Source: Gelidibacter gilvus
Lineage (GTDB): Bacteria > Bacteroidota > Bacteroidia > Flavobacteriales > Flavobacteriaceae
NCBI RefSeq assembly: GCF_004115975.1
Contig: NZ_SDDZ01000005.1
Span: 62,001-126,000, forward strand
Length of the DNA: 64,000 bases
Reading direction: 5' to 3'
In this document: positions 53,739-61,680 of the stretch, piece by piece
Layout of the letters: every line of letters starts with the position of its first letter
Position numbering within the stretch: the stretch's first letter is position 1
Position numbers and translations under genes: made by a program
Notes under the pieces: model-generated
Seen by the model: the letters and a program-made list of their open reading frames with translations, nothing else
Database searches by the model: none
Told to the model about the DNA's origin: nothing

Positions 53739-53758
53739 ATTCCTGCCTTCGCAGGAAT
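53739..53758. repeat. 20-bp palindrome ATTCCTGCC...GGAAT, copy 1
   Basis: ATTCCTGCCTTCGCAGGAAT (one mismatch in the centre). Related copies at 53963-53982 and 54400-54419 (ATTCCTGCCTGCGCAGGAAT). The three differ at one central base. Confidence 0.85.
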
Positions 53759-53899
53759 TTAAAAGCGGTATCAGTTTTAACGGATGAATGCGATCCAAGC
53801 AACCTAAAACCTGTAGATATTTCAGAAATTATCGCCATGGCTGAAAAAGCGGAACCTGATATGATTGTTTTGTTTAAGGAGTTGATTAAGAGTTTATAA
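53759..53899 (+). pseudogene. Second copy of the phosphorylase 3' tail, 46 codons plus stop
   Basis: In frame, starting LKAVSVLTDECDPSNLKPVD and ending FKELIKSL then TAA at 53897-53899. From GCG GTA it matches the gene end with 7 base differences, all synonymous (GTG/GTA, ACA/ACG, TGT/TGC, AAT/AAC, ATT/ATC, CCG/CCT, ATA/ATT). Relative to the gene it lacks two codons (GTG GCG) just before this point. There is no start codon near it. Confidence 0.9.
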
Positions 53900-53911
53900 T
53901 TTATTTGAGTC

Positions 53912-53944
53912 AGACCTGTCAGGTTTTGAAAACATGAAAGGTCT
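53912..53944. repeat. REP-like 33-base element, hybrid arms
   Basis: AGACCTGTCAGGTTTTG on the left has GT at the variable position; the right arm (CATGAAAGGTCT) has AA. The arms therefore do not fully pair, as expected of a recombinant between two family members. Confidence 0.7.
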
Positions 53945-53962
53945 AAAGAACATAAAAAAAGG

Positions 53963-53982
53963 ATTCCTGCCTGCGCAGGAAT
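53963..53982. repeat. 20-bp palindrome, copy 2
   Basis: ATTCCTGCCTGCGCAGGAAT, directly abutting the third phosphorylase tail. Confidence 0.85.
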
Positions 53983-54123
53983 TTAAAAGCAGTGTCAGTT
54001 TTAACGGATGAATGCGATCCAAGCAATCTAAAACTAGTCGATATTTCAGAAATTATTGCCATGGCTGAAAAAGCGGAACCGGATATGATTGTTTTGTTTA
54101 AGGAGTTGATTAAGAGTTTATAA
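53983..54123 (+). pseudogene. Third copy of the phosphorylase 3' tail, 46 codons plus stop
   Basis: In frame, LKAVSVLTDECDPSNLKLVD..., ending TAA at 54121-54123. Against the gene end it has 6 differences in shared codons, one non-synonymous (CCT to CTA, Pro to Leu) and five synonymous. It starts at the same codon as copy 2, next to the 20-bp palindrome. Confidence 0.9.
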
Positions 54124-54135
54124 ATTATTTGAGTC

Positions 54136-54168
54136 AGACCTGTCAGGTTTTGAAAACTTGTCAGGTTT
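54136..54168. repeat. REP-like 33-base element, degraded
   Basis: AGACCTGTCAGGTTTTG followed by AAAACTTGTCAGGTTT; the left arm carries GT and the right arm carries TC, so the two arms are from different variants. Confidence 0.65.
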
Positions 54169-54357
54169 CCCAACTAAACTTTGTTAAAACTATAGTGAAA
54201 CTTATAAGTCGATGCCGCCAAGAATCTTTGCAAATGAAAATTCAACTTTAGAGCTGAAACCTCTATAAAATCGAAAAAGAACATTCATGTTTTGGAAAAA
54301 ATAAATAGCCGTAAGCAATTATTAAAAATACGACTATACTAAATATTATACAGGATT

Positions 54358-54382
54358 CACCTTTCAAGCGAAAGGTGTTTTT
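54358..54382 (+). terminator. Terminator-like hairpin before the hydroxylase gene
   Basis: CACCTTTC/GAAAGGTG form an 8-bp stem with loop AAGC, followed by T5 at 54378-54382. It lies downstream of the tail array with no gene directly before it. Confidence 0.6.
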
Positions 54383-54399
54383 AACGTTTTAATTATGAG

Positions 54400-54419
54400 A
54401 TTCCTGCCTGCGCAGGAAT
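54400..54419. repeat. 20-bp palindrome, copy 3
   Basis: ATTCCTGCCTGCGCAGGAAT, ending 5 bases before the ATG at 54425 of the hydroxylase gene. This copy is not next to a phosphorylase tail. Confidence 0.85.
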
Positions 54420-54424
54420 GAGGT

Positions 54425-55312
54425 ATGGAAAAATATATTGACATCATTTTAAAATCCTATTCTGGATATTGGCGTTACCTCAAATATGAGTTAACCCACG
54501 TATACCATTGGGACAACTATTTTTATGGATTAATCGTTATTTCTTTAGTGGTTTGGCTATTGGAAATCTTGTTTCCTTGGCGTAAAAACCAATCCATATT
54601 CAGAAAGGATTTTTGGCTGGACACCTTTTATATGTTCTTCAATTTCTTCTTATTGAATTTGATTGTCCTCATTGCACTTTCCAATACCACGGCTGAGTTT
54701 TTCAATGATATTCTTGGTCTTTTTGGTTGGCATGTGGATAGTTTACAGGTTTTTAGTGTGAGCGAATTACCAAAATGGTTGGGGTTATTGATCTTCTTTT
54801 TGATCATCGATTTTGTCCAATGGAACACTCACATCTTGTTGCATCGCGTGCCATGGCTGTGGAATTTTCACAAGGTGCATCACAGCGTTAAAGAAATGGG
54901 ATTTGCCGCACATTTGCGTTACCATTGGATGGAACCGGTAGTCTATAATTCTATATTATACATTCCTATTGCCATAATTGGAGGTTTCAATGTACAAGAT
55001 GTTTCTATTGTTTACTTTTTCTCCATCGTCATTGGGCATTTGAACCACGCCAATTTAGGATGGAATTATGGCCCGTTGAAATATATTTTCAACAATCCGA
55101 AAATGCATATCTGGCATCATGTGAAAGAATTGCCCGAGCATAAAAAGTATGGTATGAACTACGGATTAACTTTAAGCTTGTGGGATTATATTTTTAACAC
55201 ACATCATGTACCACATGATGGAAGGGATATCGAACTCGGATTTCATGACGAAGACGATTTTCCAAAAACCTTTGTCAAACAAACCATTTACCCGATAAAG
55301 TCTAAAAAATAG
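54425..55312 (+). CDS. Sterol desaturase / fatty-acid hydroxylase-family membrane enzyme
   Basis: 295 residues with membrane helices (about 35-52, 70-92, 120-140, 175-205). The di-iron histidine boxes are present: HILLH near 138, HKVHH near 155-160, a later HLNHAN, and HIWHH near 237-241. Family members hydroxylate or desaturate lipid-type substrates with O2. It follows the arsenosugar genes on the same strand but after a gap of ~750 bases that contains repeat sequence, so involvement in arsenolipid or sphingolipid-type chemistry is a guess from location. Confidence 0.88.
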   Translation: MEKYIDIILKSYSGYWRYLKYELTHVYHWDNYFYGLIVISLVVWLLEILFPWRKNQSIFRKDFWLDTFYMFFNFFLLNLIVLIALSNTTAEFFNDILGLFGWHVDSLQVFSVSELPKWLGLLIFFLIIDFVQWNTHILLHRVPWLWNFHKVHHSVKEMGFAAHLRYHWMEPVVYNSILYIPIAIIGGFNVQDVSIVYFFSIVIGHLNHANLGWNYGPLKYIFNNPKMHIWHHVKELPEHKKYGMNYGLTLSLWDYIFNTHHVPHDGRDIELGFHDEDDFPKTFVKQTIYPIKSKK

Positions 55313-55356
55313 TTTTTCTTAAAACACCTACAACACATCCATTCCACAGCGCTAGT

Positions 55357-56121
55357 TTAGGGCGTTCTCTTTCCTAAAATCTGATTTAAGGAACGTTCAT
55401 TCCGACCTTTTTCATTAGGATATAATTCCATTAGAGCATCACTTTGGAAAACCTCTTTTGAATCGATATCCATCGCAGATAATTTACCATAAAACGCAGC
55501 ACCAGTATCAACATTCCAAACATTAATAGCCAGTAATGGTACTTCGGAATTAAAATAAAGTGTTGGTGTATGCCCAATATAGATTTCGTTATAAAGTTTT
55601 AGGCATTTTGGAAACACCTCGGAATTTTCATCAATCTCTTTATCCAGATGCAATGCCCTTTCCCAAAGTGTCCTATCGAAATAGAAGGTGCTTTCTAAAT
55701 TTTCTTTCTCTACACCTTCCTTAGACGTAAATCCCCCGTGAACGAATAATCGGTTCTGTTCATCCAAATGGTACAATTTCATTTGTTCAAAGAACTCAAG
55801 ATGTGCTTTTTTATCTTCCTTCGAAAAACTCCAATAACTTTCGATGGCACCTCTCCCACCGTGATCTAACCAAATTTTGTCTGGTTTATCGGTCCTAAGC
55901 CATTTTTCACACCACACATCATGATTCCCTTTTATAAAAATGCATTCTTTCAATTGTGACAATACTATCAAATACTGGATGACTTGAGCCGATTCGCTCC
56001 AACCATCTACATAGTCGCCCATAAAAATCAATCGGTCTCCATCTACAATTTTTGTCCGATCCATCAGTTGTTTCAAACCTTTCAATCCGCCGTGTATATC
56101 ACCAATTACCAATGTTCTCAT
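55357..56121 (-). CDS. Metallophosphoesterase (PPP-type phosphatase)
   Basis: 254 residues. GDIHGG (GDxHG) at about 7-12, GDYVDGW near 36-42, GNHDVW near 85-90 and the late GHTPTLYF (GHTP) are the metal-ligand motifs of the PPP/calcineurin-type phosphatases such as diadenosine tetraphosphatase. Cytoplasmic; no signal. Start ATG at 56121 overlaps the stop of the GH113-like gene by 4 bases, so the two form an operon. Confidence 0.9.
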   Translation of the reverse strand: MRTLVIGDIHGGLKGLKQLMDRTKIVDGDRLIFMGDYVDGWSESAQVIQYLIVLSQLKECIFIKGNHDVWCEKWLRTDKPDKIWLDHGGRGAIESYWSFSKEDKKAHLEFFEQMKLYHLDEQNRLFVHGGFTSKEGVEKENLESTFYFDRTLWERALHLDKEIDENSEVFPKCLKLYNEIYIGHTPTLYFNSEVPLLAINVWNVDTGAAFYGKLSAMDIDSKEVFQSDALMELYPNEKGRNERSLNQILGKRTP

Positions 56122-57140
56122 AAATCATACTTTTTATAAAATGTCCGAATAACTTCTTCTGCAGGTTTGTTTTGTGGGGTAAATCGGTTGTCATCTTTCC
56201 CACCAACAACATCATGTTTATGAAACCATTTCCAAACAAAACCACCGGCAAACCACTCTTCATGCCAAAACTCTTCAAACAGTGCCTGGGTCAAAATTGC
56301 CTGTGCTTCAAGATTGACTTGTTTATCTACCCGATCAACCGTCCAAGGTGCCCGTCCTGCAAAATCAATGCTTCGATACCCAAATTCGGTAAACAAAATT
56401 TGTTTCTTGTGTTTTACTGAATAGTTTTTCATTCCAGATTTGTGCTTTTGCCATCCATTTTTTGTTTCCTCCAAAGTTGGCGATTGTTTGGCATCCACTG
56501 GAAAATAGGCATCAATGCCAATATAATCAAGATCGTCCCAAAATGGTGTGCGTTCATATTCATTCCAATTAGCGGCGTAGGTCAATTTGCCTTTATATAT
56601 TTTCTTCACCTCAACAATCAATTCCTTCCAATAAGAAGGTCGTTCATCAATAAAATTTTCCAATTCTGTACCGATGCAGAAAATCTCGACATTCGCTTCC
56701 TGGGCAACTTTTGCATAAGCGAGGATAAAATCCGCATACGAGTTTTCCAAAACCTCCCAATCGGCTTCATGTGCCATTTTTATAAAACCAGTAAACTCAC
56801 CACGCCAGACCCAAATTTGTGGTTTCAACATCACCTTAATTTGGTTTCTATGTAAGATGTCGACGTATTGCTTTACCCCTCTTTCAGTTTCACCAAACCA
56901 TTGTCTATCGGTGTTAAAAATTATTTCCGGATGTTCCAACTCCTTAACAAACCCAAAAGGCATAATTGCTGCGTAATTAGCTCCAAGATTGACCACAGGA
57001 TCAATATGCTGTTGATAGATGCTATCTCTTGATGCCACATAACTGACACCATTAATTTTTTCTGGTTTTTCAACGGTTGCGCTACACGAGAGCATAAAAC
57101 AAAGGGATACAAAACATAAAATCCGAAAAATCATTCCCAT
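56118..57140 (-). CDS. GH113-like glycoside hydrolase lipoprotein
   Basis: 340 residues; the signal ends SLCFMLSCSATV with Cys at about 19. An alternative ATG two codons in (57134) is close. The TIM-barrel has KVMLKPQIWVWRGEFTGF, EIFCIGTELENFI with the acid/base Glu and LFTEFGYRS with the nucleophile Glu, the arrangement of GH113 (beta-mannanase-like) enzymes. Likely surface or periplasmic. Divergent from the FAD oxidoreductase gene 91 bases away. True GH113 activity is not proven. Confidence 0.82.
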   Translation of the reverse strand: MGMIFRILCFVSLCFMLSCSATVEKPEKINGVSYVASRDSIYQQHIDPVVNLGANYAAIMPFGFVKELEHPEIIFNTDRQWFGETERGVKQYVDILHRNQIKVMLKPQIWVWRGEFTGFIKMAHEADWEVLENSYADFILAYAKVAQEANVEIFCIGTELENFIDERPSYWKELIVEVKKIYKGKLTYAANWNEYERTPFWDDLDYIGIDAYFPVDAKQSPTLEETKNGWQKHKSGMKNYSVKHKKQILFTEFGYRSIDFAGRAPWTVDRVDKQVNLEAQAILTQALFEEFWHEEWFAGGFVWKWFHKHDVVGGKDDNRFTPQNKPAEEVIRTFYKKYDL

Positions 57141-57231
57141 ACCGTATATTTATTCCTAAATTTAAACAAACTGAAATTAAAAAATTAAGTTTTACAAAAA
57201 ACCTACGACAAACTATTTCTAAAGACTCAAA

Positions 57232-58530
57232 ATGGAACATATCGTCATCATCGGGAATGGTATTTCTGGCGTTACTGCGGCAAGACATATTCGGAAACTT
57301 TCAAATAAAAGGATCACTATAATTTCTGCCGAAACCGAACATTTCTTTTCACGTACCGCCCTAATGTATATTTATATGGGGCACATGAAATACGAACACA
57401 CCAAACCTTATGAGGATTGGTTTTGGAAGAAAAATCGGATTGACCTAAAATTCGGGTTTGTTAAAAACATTGAAACAGATAGCAAGACTTTATATTTTGA
57501 GGATGGTGAGCTTTTAAATTATGATAAATTAATAATTTCGACAGGAAGCAAATCCAATAAGTTTGGATGGAAAGGTCAGGATTTGAACGGTGTTTTAGGT
57601 TTGTACAGTAAACAGGATTTAGATCAACTGGAACTTTTAGCGCCTAATAAAGAGGTGTGCAAACGCGCTGTAATTGTTGGTGGCGGTCTGATTGGAATTG
57701 AGTTGGCAGAAATGCTTCATACCCGGAAAATTCCCGTTACTTTTTTGGTGCGTGAAGATCATTTTTGGGATAATGCTTTACCTATTGGTGATGCAAAAAT
57801 GATCTCGCGCCATATTTTAAGCCATGGCATTGATTTGCGATTAAAATCAAATCTTAAAGAAATACAATCGGATGAAAATGGACGTGCAAATGCCGTGGTA
57901 GTTGAAGAAACTGGTGAAGTTATTACATGTAATCTGGTCGGCTTGACGCCCGGTGTTTCTCCAAATATCGATATGGTGAAAATGACTAAAATTGAAACTG
58001 ACCAAGGTGTTTTGGTAAATCGGTTTTTAAAAACGAATATAGCGGACGTTTATGCGATTGGCGATTGTGCCCAACAACGAGAGCCCATTGGCAATAGAAA
58101 GGCCATTGAGCCACTTTGGTACACAGGCAGAATGATGGGCGAAGCCGTTGCTCAGACCGTTTGCGGTAATAAAATGAAATACAACCCTGGGCATTGGTTC
58201 AACTCTGCAAAGTTTTTTAATATCGAATATCAAACTTATGGTTGGGTATTTCCGCAACCAAAAGAAGGCAATGCACATTTTCATTGGAAACATGAAGATG
58301 ATAGCAAATGCATCACCATAGAATATGAGAGCGCTACCAATCTGTTTTTAGGCATAAACACCTTCGGCATCCGAATGAAACATGAGGTTTTTGACCGATG
58401 GCTGACAGAAAAACGTTCTGCAGATTATGTAATGGAGCATTTGAAGGACGCCAACTTTGATCCTGAATTCTATAAAACTTTTGAATCAGAGATTTTAGAA
58501 AGTTATTCTGAACAGTTTAAAATGGCCTAA
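57232..58530 (+). CDS. FAD/NAD(P)-dependent oxidoreductase
   Basis: 432 residues. IIGNGISGVTAARHIRK near 5-21 is the FAD Rossmann motif (GxGxxG); VGGGLIGIELAEML near 150 is the NAD(P) one; ADVYAIGDCAQQ is the FAD-binding second signature. The fold is that of NirB/NADH-dependent ferredoxin-reductase-like proteins. It has no signal peptide or CxxC. It is followed, across an inserted RAYT unit, by a membrane iron-sulfur protein, so the two could exchange electrons. Confidence 0.9.
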   Translation: MEHIVIIGNGISGVTAARHIRKLSNKRITIISAETEHFFSRTALMYIYMGHMKYEHTKPYEDWFWKKNRIDLKFGFVKNIETDSKTLYFEDGELLNYDKLIISTGSKSNKFGWKGQDLNGVLGLYSKQDLDQLELLAPNKEVCKRAVIVGGGLIGIELAEMLHTRKIPVTFLVREDHFWDNALPIGDAKMISRHILSHGIDLRLKSNLKEIQSDENGRANAVVVEETGEVITCNLVGLTPGVSPNIDMVKMTKIETDQGVLVNRFLKTNIADVYAIGDCAQQREPIGNRKAIEPLWYTGRMMGEAVAQTVCGNKMKYNPGHWFNSAKFFNIEYQTYGWVFPQPKEGNAHFHWKHEDDSKCITIEYESATNLFLGINTFGIRMKHEVFDRWLTEKRSADYVMEHLKDANFDPEFYKTFESEILESYSEQFKMA

Positions 58531-58535
58531 TGATC

Positions 58536-58568
58536 AGACCTCACAGGTTTTTGAAACCTGTGAGGTCT
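58536..58568 (+). repeat. REP-like palindrome A, left flank of the RAYT gene
   Basis: 33 bases with perfect 15-bp arms AGACCTCACAGGTTT / AAACCTGTGAGGTCT and a 3-base loop. CA at the variable position is compensated by TG. It is 6 bases after the oxidoreductase stop and is followed by a T run, so it can also terminate. Confidence 0.9.
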
Positions 58569-58586
58569 TTAACAAAATTTAAATAA

Positions 58587-59147
58587 ATGAACTACGAACC
58601 ACTCATAGAAGGTAATTATTATCACATTTATAATTGTGGAAACAATAAAGAAGATATTTTTATTGAAGAAAAAAACTATGAGTATTTTTTGCATTTATTA
58701 AAGAAACACATTCTACCTTGTTCCGATATTTTAAGTTTCTGTTTGTTAAAAAATCATTTTCATTTATTAGTTTTTCTGAAGGAAAACCTTGAATCAAAAA
58801 TCATTTCGCAGTGCTATTCAAATTTTTTTAATGCTTACGCAAAAGCTATTAACAAGTCGTATCATCGTACTGGAAGTTTGTTTAGAAATAGATTTTCAAG
58901 AATTAAAATTACCGATGAGGATTATTTAAGATCTTTAATTATTTACATCCATACAAATCCAACACATCATCAATTCGTCGATGATTTCAAAACCTACAAG
59001 TATTCTTCTTACAAATCAATCATGTCAAAACAACCAACTTTATTGCATAGGAATTTTGTGCGTGATTTATTTGATAATAGAGAAAATTTTCAATTTGCAC
59101 ACAACAATAAACAGCTAAGAATCAAGGAAGAATTACTTTTAGAATAA
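58587..59147 (+). mobile_element. REP-associated tyrosine transposase (RAYT, TnpA_REP/Y1 HUH family)
   Basis: 186 residues. The HUH motif is NHFHLLV near 56-62 (in LLKNHFHLLVFLKE), and the catalytic tyrosine is in YIHTNP near 119-124 (IIYIHTNPTHH). GNYYHIYNCGNNKEDIF and GSLFRNRFSRIKI are further Y1-transposase blocks. Domesticated RAYTs move or maintain REP palindromes rather than themselves (family knowledge). It stands alone, between two intact REP-like palindromes (58536 and 59155), and separates two genes that look functionally linked. Confidence 0.93.
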
Positions 59148-59154
59148 CAAGATA

Positions 59155-59187
59155 AGACCTGTCAGGTTTTAAAAACCTGACAGGTCT
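59155..59187 (+). repeat. REP-like palindrome B, right flank of the RAYT gene
   Basis: 33 bases: AGACCTGTCAGGTTTT / AAAACCTGACAGGTCT, perfect pairing over about 16 bp around a single-base centre. The variable position is GT, compensated by AC. Starts 7 bases after the RAYT stop. Confidence 0.9.
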
Positions 59188-59206
59188 AACCAATAAAAAA
59201 TCAATC

Positions 59207-60805
59207 ATGAGCAATAAATTAAACCCCAGCATGTCTCTTGCCAAACCCGATTCGCAAGCGCTTTCCAAAACACAAAAAATTGGAGTCGCCATTGGAATTA
59301 TCGGACTTTTTATTATGATATTGGCTTTTTTCAACGTTGATTTCCCTAATAAAACGGTGTTCCTATCCTTATCATTGGGGATGATTACTTTGGGGACCAT
59401 CATATTTTCCAACAACGCCTATTTAACAAAAGAAGCAGGTATTCAAAATGATGGCGTTTGGTTCAAATCCATTGCATCACGAGGGTTTTGGGGATGGATA
59501 TTGGGAATTGTGCTGACCCTTTTTTATATCGTTCTCTATTTTAAAGCCGAATGGCTAGGATTGGCAGCAAAGGGTGAAGCAAATAGCGGATTGGTAGCAT
59601 TATTTGATCCTTTAAGTCGGTTATTGAACGGCGGACCAGCAAGCCAGTGGTTTGTATACGGAACATTATATACCGCGGCGATTTTAGTTTTTGGCTATAA
59701 ATTCATGCTGAAATACCGCCATAATAAATATGAACAATTAAGAACGGTATCTGTAATGTTCTTTCAATTGGCATTTGCTTTTTTGATTCCAGAATTCATG
59801 GCACGACTAAATTCAGAGACCTTTAGCCTTCCATATTATGACCTAAAAAACATTTGGCCGCTCAACTATTATAATTTCGACAAATACCGTGTGGACTCAA
59901 TGATTGAAGCGGGGGATATTGGATTGGCCTTCTTAATTTTTGGAATTGTTTCCATATTCGTCATTACGCCAATTTTGACTTATAAATACGGGAAACGTTG
60001 GTATTGTTCATGGGTTTGCGGGTGTGGCGGTCTTGCCGAAACTGCTGGAGATCCTTTCAGACATCTAAGCGACAAAACACAAGTGGCTTGGAAAATTGAA
60101 CGTTGGGTGGTCCATAGTGTCGTTGTTTTTGTAACCCTCATGACTACTGCCGTAATTTATTCCTATTTAGGGAATGATTCAAGTAAGTATTGGTTGACAA
60201 AAGATGTTTTTCTCCTTAGCGTAGCTACTTTACTGACCGTAGTATTTGCATTGGTCATGATTTTCAAGCGTAAAGAACTGGCAAAAGACGCGCAATATGG
60301 TGCCATTGGTTATTTTGTAATCATCATGGTGATCATAGGCATGCATTATTTTAGTGGCACCAAACATGTGTTTTTATTCAATACGTATTTCCTTCAATCC
60401 TCCTACGGATTTTTAATCGGTGCGATATTTTCCGGAGTGATTGGCGTAGGCTTTTACCCTATTTTCGGTAACCGCGTGTGGTGCCGTTTTGGCTGCCCAA
60501 TGGCTGCGGTTTTAGGATTCCAGCAGCGTCTGTTTTCAAGATTTCGGATTACCACAAACGGTGGTCAATGTATCTCTTGCGGCAACTGTTCTACCTATTG
60601 TGAAATGGGTATTGACGTTCGGGCTTATGCTCAAAAAGGTGAAAACATTGTCCGAAGCAGTTGTGTTGGGTGTGGGATTTGCGCCGCAGTCTGCCCAAGA
60701 GGCGTTCTAAAGCTTGAGAACGATTCCTTAAAAGGACGTATCAACAGCAATGATATTTTATTGGGGAATGATGTGGATTTAATGGATTTGGTGAATCAGA
60801 AATGA
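59207..60805 (+). CDS. Membrane-bound iron-sulfur electron-transfer protein (NapH/Fer4_5-like)
   Basis: 532 residues. Many hydrophobic helices cover about 25-420. Iron-sulfur motifs: CSWVCGCGG near 269-277 and CRFGCP near 427-432 (the two Fer4_5-type CxxxC(P) motifs), then two ferredoxin-type 4Fe-4S sites, CISCGNCSTYCEMG near 457-470 and CVGCGICAAVCPRG near 490-503. Similar to NapH/NosR/CcoG-type quinol- or membrane-linked electron carriers. The FAD protein encoded upstream may pass electrons to it. Cofactor binding is inferred from Cys spacing. Confidence 0.9.
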   Translation: MSNKLNPSMSLAKPDSQALSKTQKIGVAIGIIGLFIMILAFFNVDFPNKTVFLSLSLGMITLGTIIFSNNAYLTKEAGIQNDGVWFKSIASRGFWGWILGIVLTLFYIVLYFKAEWLGLAAKGEANSGLVALFDPLSRLLNGGPASQWFVYGTLYTAAILVFGYKFMLKYRHNKYEQLRTVSVMFFQLAFAFLIPEFMARLNSETFSLPYYDLKNIWPLNYYNFDKYRVDSMIEAGDIGLAFLIFGIVSIFVITPILTYKYGKRWYCSWVCGCGGLAETAGDPFRHLSDKTQVAWKIERWVVHSVVVFVTLMTTAVIYSYLGNDSSKYWLTKDVFLLSVATLLTVVFALVMIFKRKELAKDAQYGAIGYFVIIMVIIGMHYFSGTKHVFLFNTYFLQSSYGFLIGAIFSGVIGVGFYPIFGNRVWCRFGCPMAAVLGFQQRLFSRFRITTNGGQCISCGNCSTYCEMGIDVRAYAQKGENIVRSSCVGCGICAAVCPRGVLKLENDSLKGRINSNDILLGNDVDLMDLVNQK

Positions 60806-60818
60806 TCATTTATTTATT

Positions 60819-60950
60819 TCACAGAGATGCACAGAGAACCACGGAGTGTCACAAAGCTTTAACCACAATCGAAAAATAAAACGATTTCTCCGTGCGACTC
60901 CTGTACAAAACTCTGCGTTCCTCTGTGTAACCTTTATACACAGTTTCAAT
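60819..60950. repeat. Inverted pair of CACAGAG-type repeat words
   Basis: CACAGAGATGCACAGAGAAC (60820) and, on the opposite strand, the related word around 60912-60933 (GCGTTCCTCTGTGTAACC). The same word family occurs at 19260-19430 and 16100-16170. No gene. Confidence 0.55.
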
Positions 60951-60960
60951 AAACTATTCT

Positions 60961-60968
60961 TACTTTTG
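60961..60968 (+). promoter_or_regulatory. -7 promoter element of the first GT2 gene
   Basis: TACTTTTG matches TAnnTTTG, 19 bases before the ATG at 60988. No clear -33 element. Confidence 0.45.
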
Positions 60969-60987
60969 CCCCAACTTAAATCTTCAA

Positions 60988-61680
60988 ATGCCCAATATCA
61001 AAGTTATTATCCCCGCCTATAACGAAGCTGATTCCATTGCACTCGTCATCAATGATATCCCATCTGTTGTGAACGAAATAATTGTCGTCAACAACAATTC
61101 CACCGACAAAACCTCTGAAGTTGCCCAAAACGCTGGGGCAACCGTTTTATTAGAAACCAAAATGGGCTACGGCTATGCCTGTTTAAAGGGCATGGAATAT
61201 GTTTCTACATTATCTGAAAAACCAGAGATTATTGTTTTTATGGATGGCGATTATAGTGATTACCCAGAAGAACTGATCCAAATAGTCGCTCCAATTATTG
61301 AAGATAATATTGATTTTGTTATTGGTTCACGAGTCAGGCGCTTACAGGAAAAAGGTTCCATGACACCGCAACAGCATTTTGGAAACTGGCTGGCGACCTC
61401 TTTAATGCGAATTTTGTTTGGTGCAAATTTCACAGATCTTGGGCCGTTTAGAGCCATAAAATATCAAAAACTCCTTTATCTACAAATGCAGGACAAAACT
61501 TATGGATGGACCATTGAAATGCAACTAAAAGCCCTCAAACAAAATTTGACCTATGTGGAGATTCCTGTAAAATATAAAAAAAGAATTGGGGTCTCGAAAG
61601 TATCAGGAACCATAAAAGGTTCTATCTTTGCGGGCGTAAAAATCCTAGGTTGGATTTTTAAATATAGTTTTAAGAAATGA
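60988..61680 (+). CDS. GT2 glycosyltransferase (polyprenyl-phosphate mannose/glucose type)
   Basis: 230 residues. MPNIKVIIPAYNEADSIALV is the GT2 start, VNNNSTDKT follows, and VFMDGDYSDYPEEL has the DxD motif. There is no membrane helix until a possible amphipathic C-terminus (ILGWIFKYSFKK), so it resembles dolichyl- or undecaprenyl-phosphate mannosyltransferases. It overlaps the next gene by 4 bases (ATGA), indicating one operon. Confidence 0.88.
   Translation: MPNIKVIIPAYNEADSIALVINDIPSVVNEIIVVNNNSTDKTSEVAQNAGATVLLETKMGYGYACLKGMEYVSTLSEKPEIIVFMDGDYSDYPEELIQIVAPIIEDNIDFVIGSRVRRLQEKGSMTPQQHFGNWLATSLMRILFGANFTDLGPFRAIKYQKLLYLQMQDKTYGWTIEMQLKALKQNLTYVEIPVKYKKRIGVSKVSGTIKGSIFAGVKILGWIFKYSFKK

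Larger units (their letters stand above)
53546..54123 (+). repeat. Tandem array of three 3'-tail units of the phosphorylase gene (~225 bp period)
   Basis: TCAGTTTTAAC starts at 53546, 53771 and 53995 (steps of 225 and 224). Unit 1 is the functional gene end. Between units lie a REP-like palindrome, an A-rich spacer and the 20-base palindrome ATTCCTGCCTGCGCAGGAAT, and each copy begins immediately after that palindrome. Confidence 0.92.

Noticed and set aside
53546-54123. Integrative-element attachment site (gene end restored by an element)
   Set aside because: The array has three tails but no integrase or other element genes between them, and the spacers are under 100 bases. A recombination process linked to palindromes fits better, though the att idea is not excluded.
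53518-54173. Minus-strand open frames across the phosphorylase tail array
   Set aside because: They are the reverse of the tandem tail copies; the plus-strand frame is the coding one and shows synonymous conservation.
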